A DNA stretch of 64,000 nucleotides from Dendrophyllia cribrosa (taxonomy: Eukaryota > Cnidaria > Anthozoa > Scleractinia > Dendrophylliidae): assembly GCA_024195265.1 (NCBI GenBank), contig JAJLRJ010000004.1, positions 39,439,030 through 39,503,029 of the forward strand, written 5' to 3'. The notes beneath the pieces are model-generated. The model searched no databases. It worked only from the letters and a program-made list of their open reading frames with translations, and was not told the DNA's origin. Below, piece after piece: positions 57,623 through 64,000 of this stretch; positions within the stretch are counted from its first letter, which is position 1, and every line of letters starts with the position of its first letter. A program made the position numbers and the translations under genes.

Positions 57623-59023
57623 GTAAGTAAGCTCCAACTTGTTAAATGTTTTTCTCGCAGTCATGTTTCATTTACAGGAAGTCGATTTGTTTAAAAGGAC
57701 TTCCAGCTTGGAAAGGCCCATATTTATCTCAGTAAGAGAGAGTTTTGTTAAGTCATGCCGAACCACATGTCGTGTTCGATAAAGCCATTTTGCTGTGTTT
57801 ACATTACGCTGAAAACATGGCAAATAAAACCCTGAACTCGTTTCTTTCATAATACAAACGCGATATAAGTTTATATGATCATGCTAAGTGGGAATCAAAA
57901 TTTGCTGTTGACTTCATGAACACAAGCAATATGAAATATAAGCTTAAAACCTTTATAGGCTTAAATCAGATCGAAAACCTATTATTGTTTTCCTTTCACG
58001 TATCTTTTTGAAAGCGTCCTGCAGGTTCAAAGCTTGAATTGAAGCATATATTCTTTGGGAAACTTATCACTTTCGACCGCTTTAAAACTCCTTTGGAACC
58101 CTGAGCTAATCCTAACGAAAACATGTAAACGTCTTGTTGTGCTGCTAATTGTCTGCGATGAAAATTGTACAACTAATATCATGGGATAATATGGTTGTCG
58201 TAAGTTCAACTTGTCAGTGAAGCGATCAGTTTCAATTTCAATAATGCTTAAGAAATACTTTGCACTTTTACACGCTCTCAGAGCTGTAGAAAGCCTACGA
58301 GTCGCTTATTTTCCAGCTAAACACGCAGTATTCGTTTATTCACAGCTTCGAGTGTAATGCGGCATTCTTTAATAATTAGCTTAATGAAAAATGCACGCAG
58401 CGTCAACTGCAGAAGGAGATTAGATCGAGGAAAAATATGGGCATATTTGAAATTTGAGCTGATTACCGAGAATTCTTTTCAAGTATCCCATGGAATCGGA
58501 GAACAGAACTGTAGTGGAATCCCAATGTTTCGAACCTTCCGATTTATATTCGAACTAAAACTCGTTTCCCTTGTATTTGATTTCAGTCGATCGATGTCAC
58601 CTTCGATTTTTCGAACTCTCAATTTAACTCCCGATTTTTCCGACCAATTTCCGTTTCCTTAGGAGGTTCAAAAAATCGGAATTTCCACCGAAAGAGTTTT
58701 TCGTGTTAACGTAATACATTAAATTATCCTTTGATAATTAGTTTATTAATATAATGGCGACAGTAATTAAATTGATAATAATTTTAAAATTCAATAACAC
58801 ATCCATGGAGGTGTGAATTTTGGGTCACAGTCGGACAATAAACTAATAAAACTTTGACATTTGTGCTTGAATCTGATAAGCTTTAAACACTGACTAGTGC
58901 TGCAATATACTTTGAAGTCATAGGGACCCCCTTGATCAGGAAGTAACAATAATATTTGGTTGGCATTGATGATTGAAGGATCATCTTAGCTGAAGGGGGA
59001 TTATCCAAGTGTGTCGCGTTTTA

Positions 59024-59107
59024 TGCTTTCAGTTAACATGCAAAGCAAAGGGGTGTAGAGATTAGTACTTAAGTCAAACAAATTCCCTTGCATGTTAACT
59101 GAAAGCA
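59024..59107. repeat. 84-bp element with 20-bp inverted ends
   Basis: TGCTTTCAGTTAACATGCAA (59024-59043) and its exact complement (59088-59107). Nearby 59160-59380 contains several CTAGGATGATCCTA-like palindromic blocks, probably related. Confidence 0.75.
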
Positions 59108-59716
59108 GAAAACAGTACCTAAGAACTAGGGGGAGGAGGGGGGGGGGGGGGGGGGAGGGGGGAGGAAGGAGGATTCTAGCACTAGGATCATCCTAGACAG
59201 TGGATGGTCCCAGTGCAAGTAATGTTTTCTTCTTTCTGTTAACATGGAAAGGGTTGTAGTTGGCTGTAGCGCTAGGTTTGTCCTAGCCTTAGTGTCATCC
59301 TAGATGAGAGGTAGGAAGATCCTACCTGCATGGAAACAACCTATGCTAGGATGATCCTAAAACAAGGGACATACTCTTGTTGGTATAAGTCGGCAAAATG
59401 CCAGCAATTTTGATGTTCTTGCCATACAAAACTGCAGATGACATTTCTGAGGGGCTACAATGTTCGGATTAAAACCAAAAATAAGGTAAAAGGTAGGAGT
59501 TCTGGAGAGCGTACAGTTATACCTCATTTTAAATACCAGGGTTATAAGTCCTAACTATAAATAGTGTATGTATAAAGCTGAATTGTTAATTATTACTATA
59601 ATAATTTATTATTTGCCTTTCTTGTAGAGAACAAATTGAAGCCAATTGTGTAATCCATTTATTGCTTGTAATGCAGTGAGTGAGTGATTGTGTAACACTG
59701 AAGAACATTGGAGCGA

Positions 59717-59833
59717 ATGTTCAAGAAGAGTAATGCAGGGGATCAGCTTCTCCTTGCTGTCAAGCTCAATAAAGTCACAGAAATCTCTCGCCTGGTTGCT
59801 TTGGGTGTCAATGTTAACTCAAGAATAGATAAA
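59717..59833 (+). CDS. ANKRD6: Ankyrin gene exon 1
   Basis: Start exon, 39 codons (MFKKSNAGDQLLLAVKLN...), a degenerate capping repeat. Donor GATAAA/GTAAAG. Confidence 0.75.
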
Positions 59834-62800
59834 GTAAAGTTGATGTTCTTACTGTCCATGCTCTGGTTGTTCAAAAGGTGGATAATGCTATCCATCTGAT
59901 AATTTACTATCCAGTGGATTAAAGCATTAACAAATCAAATTAATTGTGTTATACACTGGATGGAGATTTATCCAGTGGATTGCACTATCCACCTTTTTAA
60001 CAACTGTGGCCAGTTCCCTGTTAACATCCCTAAACTAATTGATATAATTTGTAGGGTGGATAGGGTTGGGAGGTCATGGTTAGGGGCCGACGCCTTTGCG
60101 TTGTTGGGATTTTTTAGGTATAGGAGTAGTATGGCGGGGGTGGGGGGTGGGTGGTATGGAACTGGGTGAGCAGAAGCTGTCCTTTTCTTTTAATATTAAG
60201 TTATCAGTTGGCTAGTAGTTGATCATAATTTCTTTTCTTTTGACAGAATGGCAAGACAGCACTCCATTACGCAGCATACAAAGGTCTGTTGTCATCTGTG
60301 AAGGCATTGACAGAAGCAGGAGCTGACTTAGATATAGCAGATGAGGTATACAAAGTTACCTGACTTCTTTATGCCCAGTGATACATCAAGCTTAACTTCC
60401 CGAGGGCGGAGGGTACTCTCATATATAAGCTATATGGATATGTGCCGCTGTGAAGGGTATGATTTTCAAGCAGTTTAGTCTGGGATAGGGTATAGAAATC
60501 AGAGGGTTTTGATCTAGAATAGGGTATCATTTACAGAGAAACTGACCAGTAGTATAAAGATAGAGTTTCTTAAAGATATTGAGTCTGGGATATGGTAGGG
60601 ATCTTTGGTGCCTATAGCTACATGTAATCTAGAATAGGATTAAAAAATGCATGGTCTGTTATAGGGTAAGGGTTTCAGAGTTCCAGTGGCACACCACCCA
60701 AAAATATAAAGGGTAACCCCCCCCCCCTCCCAGGCTTAGTCTGTCTATTGTGTTGCTTTGTTTGATGACTCCAGTCTAGAAACATTTGAAATATATTAAT
60801 TGTCATTGATTTTTGCATACAGAATGGAGTGACAGCTCTCCATCGAGCAGCCATTGATGGCCATACAAATGTTGTCCGTGCTTTATTAGGGGCTGGTTGC
60901 TCTATAGACAAGAAAGATGAGGTAACCAATAGTAACAGAAGACTTGGGTGGCTGTGGAAGAGAGGGTGGGTACAGTAAGCTGCGATCGATCGGGCCTCTT
61001 TTTTCTTAGCGAAAGTTGGCGGAAGTGCGGGGTAGAAAACGTTTGCTCAAAAAAAGAATAACCTGATCGTAGGTTAGGGGAGTGGTTGTTATTGAGGCAT
61101 TCAGCATTGTAATGTAACAACAACAACAACAACATACAACAACAATTTATTCAGGTATTCTCATTTCTATACATGGTATTACCAGATAATAAAAATTACA
61201 AAAAAGAAGTTCATATGTACATTACTGTATCAGGGTTAATTATAAATGAAATAAATAGAGGAAATAACAGTATTGTGTATAAAATATGGAATTAATTCTT
61301 ATGTGTAATTTTAAAAGGTATCTTCATTTCTCTTATTCATTGCATTAAATATAATTTAAGCAGCCATAGATCTACAAATAAAAGGATCGACACAGTGAGT
61401 GAGACTGGGGAGAGACACTAAAAAACATGGACTGTCTTGGTTCCTGCATACAGTGAATTTGTTCTGCATTACCTGTTTCACCAGAAATGGCAATTACCGT
61501 TGGCAGTCGGTTTTCCCCTTGTCTCACCTTACGCATGAAAATCAAAGTAGCTTGCGTAGCAGTCATTTCCTTTTCCTAAAGCCACAGAGATGCACATGTA
61601 AAGGAACAGGGCATGTGAAAAGGAGCAATAAAAGTTTTTTGCTCCTTTTCGCTGTTCCTTTATGCGCGCGCCTCTGTGGCTCTAGGAAAAGAAAACGACT
61701 GCTATGCAGGCTAGAATCATAGCTTTGTGCCTCTCCTTGTGAGTGTCGGCACGTTGCCCCTACCCCTGGAACTTAAGAAGGGAAAACTGACTGTTTTGCA
61801 GTCTACATGCTCGATGTTTTGATATCCTAATGAAACACTCTTCAACCATGGCTGTGTAGTTATATTAAATACTAATTAACTGCTCCAACTGAGTACATCT
61901 CCAACTGAGATGTACCAACAATAATTGAAGGGCTCCTGGCAATAACATCCTAAGTACGTTTTTGGAAAATTTTCACTGAAATCTTGGACTTTTAGCCTCA
62001 AAAGGGACTCGCTTGCCAAAATTATGACTGGATCATGTAAATATGACTGAAAGGATTTAAACCAGGTCAACAATTTCTTCTATCTTCGAACAGAATAATT
62101 TTTTTAAAAAGATACAAAGGGTGTTCTGGGGGCCATAGGGTGTCATAGGGACCCAAAACATTTTCTCAAAGATGTGGATTTTCTTCCCCATTTTGGATCT
62201 GTTTTAAGTACCTTAACAATAATAAATCATTAGTTTGACAAAACTGTGCTTTTTAAAAGGCCTAAAACATACAATTTTAGTGAAAGTTACCAAAAACTTA
62301 CTTAGGACGTTCTTGCCCGGAGCTCTTCAATTATTATTAGGTATGAACAAAATCATTCAAAATTATAAAATAATATATTTCTTTTAAGAATGGGAACGCA
62401 GCTCTACATGAGGCATCCTGGAATGGTTACAGTAAATGTGTCGAGCTTCTGGTGAATGCAAAATGTAATGCAAACCTTCACAATCGGGTAAGTTTAGGCC
62501 ACCTCTCTATCTACATGGCTAGTTTTTCTTGTCTTACCTTCTCATTCACTCACTCAAATGCTCTACTCGATAACCTCCCCATAATGGCCACCTCTCTACA
62601 ATGGGCAAAAAGGTCTGTCTGAAGGTAGCTGTTGTGTAGAGGTTCAATTGTATTTGTATTCATTTGTCTTGAATTTTTCCCACTTTCAGACAGGTTACAC
62701 GAGCCTTCATCTGGCTGCACAAAATGGTCACTGTAAATCTCTGGAAGTGTTGTTAAAAGGAGGAGCTAATCCGCTGGCAAAGAATAATGTATGTTTGTTT

Positions 62801-63036
62801 GACAACCCTTTTTCCTATGTTTGATTGAAGAATTTCATTGTTTAAGTTTATGAGAGGCAGCCATTTTTGAAGGCATTGTTTTACAACTGATAAAGTTGTG
62901 AGAGTTATTGCTGAATATTTATTTCTTTTAATAGTATGGCGACTGTCCTCTGCATATTGCAGTACGGTATGGTCATAAGGATGTGTGCAAAATTCTGTTG
63001 GCAACGTCCCAGATCAACATCTCTGAGCAAAATAAT
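59717..63036 (+). CDS. ANKRD6: Ankyrin-repeat protein, ANKRD6/Diversin-like (3' end outside)
   Basis: Diversin/ANKRD6 works with Dishevelled and casein kinase I at the branch between canonical Wnt and planar-polarity signalling. Six exons: 59717-59833, 60247-60345, 60823-60921, 62389-62487, 62690-62788 and 62935-63036, all GT-AG and all phase 0; 205 residues visible. The ATG follows an in-frame TGA at 59699. Exons 2-6 each encode exactly one ankyrin repeat (33, 33, 33, 33, 34 residues) with the xG.T.LHxAA pattern. Features such as ALHEASWNGY, GCSIDKKDENGN and the order of repeats match what I remember of ANKRD6. The C-terminal part that separates it from other ankyrin proteins is beyond the window, so orthology is inference. 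Confidence 0.75.
59862..60013. mobile_element. Palindromic MITE, family M1, copy 3
   Basis: TCTGGTTGTTCAAAAGGTGG at the left and CCACCTTTTTAACAACTGTG at the right, inverted. More diverged than copies 1 and 2. It lies in intron 1 of the ankyrin gene. Confidence 0.8.
60247..60345 (+). CDS. ANKRD6: Ankyrin gene exon 2
   Basis: One 33-residue ankyrin repeat (NGKTALHYAAYKG...). Acceptor TTTTGACAG, donor GAG/GTATAC. Confidence 0.85.
60402..60733. mobile_element. Poly-C-ended repeat element, short copy
   Basis: The reverse-orientation relative of 12433-13309. Shares the GGTACTCTCATAT end, GTGCCGCTGTGAA, GGGATAGGGTATAG blocks and the poly-C end. Intronic. Confidence 0.6.
60823..60921 (+). CDS. ANKRD6: Ankyrin gene exon 3
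   Basis: One 33-residue repeat (NGVTALHRAAIDGH...). Acceptor TTTTGCATACAG, donor GAG/GTAACC. Confidence 0.85.
61117..61147. repeat. CAA microsatellite
   Basis: CAA repeats followed by CAATTTATT, a pattern common at retroelement 3' ends; no element body identified. Confidence 0.7.
61549..61712. repeat. 164-bp palindromic element in an ankyrin-gene intron
   Basis: Arms such as TTTTCCTAAAGCCACAGAG against CTCTGTGGCTCTAGGAAAA, and an inner stem AAAAGGAGCAA against TTGCTCCTTTT. Probably a fold-back MITE. Confidence 0.75.
62389..62487 (+). CDS. ANKRD6: Ankyrin gene exon 4
   Basis: One 33-residue repeat (NGNAALHEASWNGY...). Acceptor TTTCTTTTAAG, donor CGG/GTAAGT. Confidence 0.85.
62690..62788 (+). 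CDS. ANKRD6: Ankyrin gene exon 5
   Basis: One 33-residue repeat (TGYTSLHLAAQNGH...). Acceptor CCCACTTTCAG, donor AAT/GTATGT. Confidence 0.85.
62935..63036 (+). CDS. ANKRD6: Ankyrin gene exon 6 (last in window)
   Basis: One 34-residue repeat (YGDCPLHIAVRYGH...). Acceptor TTCTTTTAATAG, donor AAT/GTAAGT; the next exon is beyond 64000. Confidence 0.85.
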
Positions 63037-64000
63037 GTAAGTTGCTACTGACCGCTAGAAGCATCTTTAATTTAGCGATATTAAGTTGAGGCAGTTGGGA
63101 AAGTGTGACATGAGCTCAATTCCAGCCTGGCGTCATGGTGTGATAATTAGTTGAGACTTTGGAAAAGAAGACCTTTCCAAACAAAAACAAGATGCCACCT
63201 ATCTGATGAACTTCGTGTACAAAACCCATTTGCTTGATGGAGATGAGATTTGAATATTCTGTAAAAGTATGAAGCTTAAAGTATGTTGCATGGCTAGTAA
63301 AGCAGAACTAAGAGGTGAGAATTTTTTTTTCAGATTTGATAGAGTGGGGCTATAAAATAAAGACACCATCTTTAAGGTGGTGGATGGTATTTCAGTACAA
63401 ACGGAAACCCCCACGCCTCAAAACGAGATTATTGTACCTTTAAGAAGCTTCACAGGGCTTGGGATATCATTCCTTTAAAGGCTGTTTTAAAGGGAACCTC
63501 CATTGTCAGATCAAATTGACGTTAAATTGTTGGAAATAAAGTCGAAATTTAAAATTAAAAAAAAACAGGTGCAAATATAATTTTAGTGTACAAATAAAAT
63601 GGATATAAATATCGCCTATTTTAGCTTTTAAATTTCCCGCGCGCCGCCATTTTGAATATTTATGACGTGTTACGGTTGTCGCTTTTGTTAAACAAGGACA
63701 CTGACTATAAAAGGAACCTTGGCCAGGCCAAGCCGCCAGTCATTTCACACTTGACACCGAACTGTCAACATCACGTGCATCCGCTCGCCAATGGAGAACC
63801 GTTTATACCGCGCAAAATTCAAATTTGGAAAGCTAAAATATTATATTCATGCTAAAAGGCGCATAAATTCAAATAATGTTTTTAGTTTTATTTTCGTGAA
63901 AGATAAATCCTATACAAGATTGAACTAGTAAAGGTAGAATTAGACCTATTTCTTGGGGCAACGGTCTTCCTCCGTGTTGCTCGCAGTCAGCCATCTTTGA
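63037..64000. other. Intron of the ankyrin gene, repeat-like
   Basis: No exon seen. The 63480-63790 stretch (GGGAACCTCCATTG, GCGCGCCGCCATTTTGAA) looks like another interspersed repeat but has no second copy here to confirm it. Confidence 0.4.

Larger units (their letters stand above)
57255..59716. other. Upstream region of the ankyrin gene
   Basis: Holds a candidate 5' non-coding exon ending at 57622 (donor TTG/GTAAGTAAG), a palindrome at 59024-59107, and a G-rich run at about 59128-59165. An acceptor-like TTTGCCTTTCTTGTAG ends near 59628, 88 bases before the ankyrin ATG. No other exon recognised. Confidence 0.4.

Noticed and set aside
61399..61722. 107-codon frame in an ankyrin-gene intron
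   Set aside because: Most of it is the palindromic element at 61549-61712.

Overview
The window is animal (metazoan) nuclear DNA, most likely from an anthozoan cnidarian such as a stony coral. The evidence is a single-exon Frizzled receptor, genes with small phase-matched exons and GT-AG introns, a metazoan-type U5 snRNA, and a dense load of short palindromic and terminal-inverted-repeat elements of kinds I associate with coral genomes. The organism call is inference from memory of those repeats; no search was run.

Layout. (1) 1-8,400: no convincing gene; interspersed repeats, three or more short-element families and a ~105-bp minisatellite at 1,886-2,690. (2) 8,418-10,382, minus strand: an intronless, intact Frizzled receptor, with CCAAT and TCF-like sites upstream and a divergent small ORF at 10,651. 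(3) 10,850-19,390: transposon-rich DNA, including a ~1-kb Tc1/mariner-like element (14,829-15,854), two ~205-bp palindromes, poly-G-ended elements and a 21-bp minisatellite. (4) 19,391-48,783: the dominant feature, a head-to-tail array of a 1,063-bp monomer, 27 full periods plus a partial one. Each monomer carries one U5 spliceosomal snRNA gene on the minus strand, giving 28 copies. Apart from one base change, one poly-T length change and the last copy, I saw no differences between monomers. A decayed 29th U5 copy lies just beyond the right edge (48,844-48,951). (5) 50,080-54,732, minus strand: a four-exon gene visible only from its splice sites, encoding a 155-residue coiled-coil protein with an N-myristoylation motif and an adjacent basic cluster. 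Its introns hold a Harbinger-like element and elements with 7-bp target duplications. (6) 55,000-57,260: mobile-element debris, including a broken GIY-YIG/Penelope-like relic. (7) 59,717-63,036, plus strand, continuing past the window: an ankyrin-repeat gene resembling ANKRD6/Diversin, with one ankyrin repeat per 99-102-bp exon.

How the genes relate. Frizzled and Diversin/ANKRD6 both act in Wnt and planar-polarity signalling, but they are ~50 kb apart with unrelated DNA between them, so co-regulation is not implied. The U5 array supplies the loop-I RNA of the U4/U6.U5 tri-snRNP. Its near-perfect homogeneity points to concerted evolution, while its right edge keeps older, unhomogenised sequence. 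Comparing the live and decayed copies highlights a conserved block about 46-57 bp upstream of the U5 start, where the proximal sequence element of snRNA promoters is expected.
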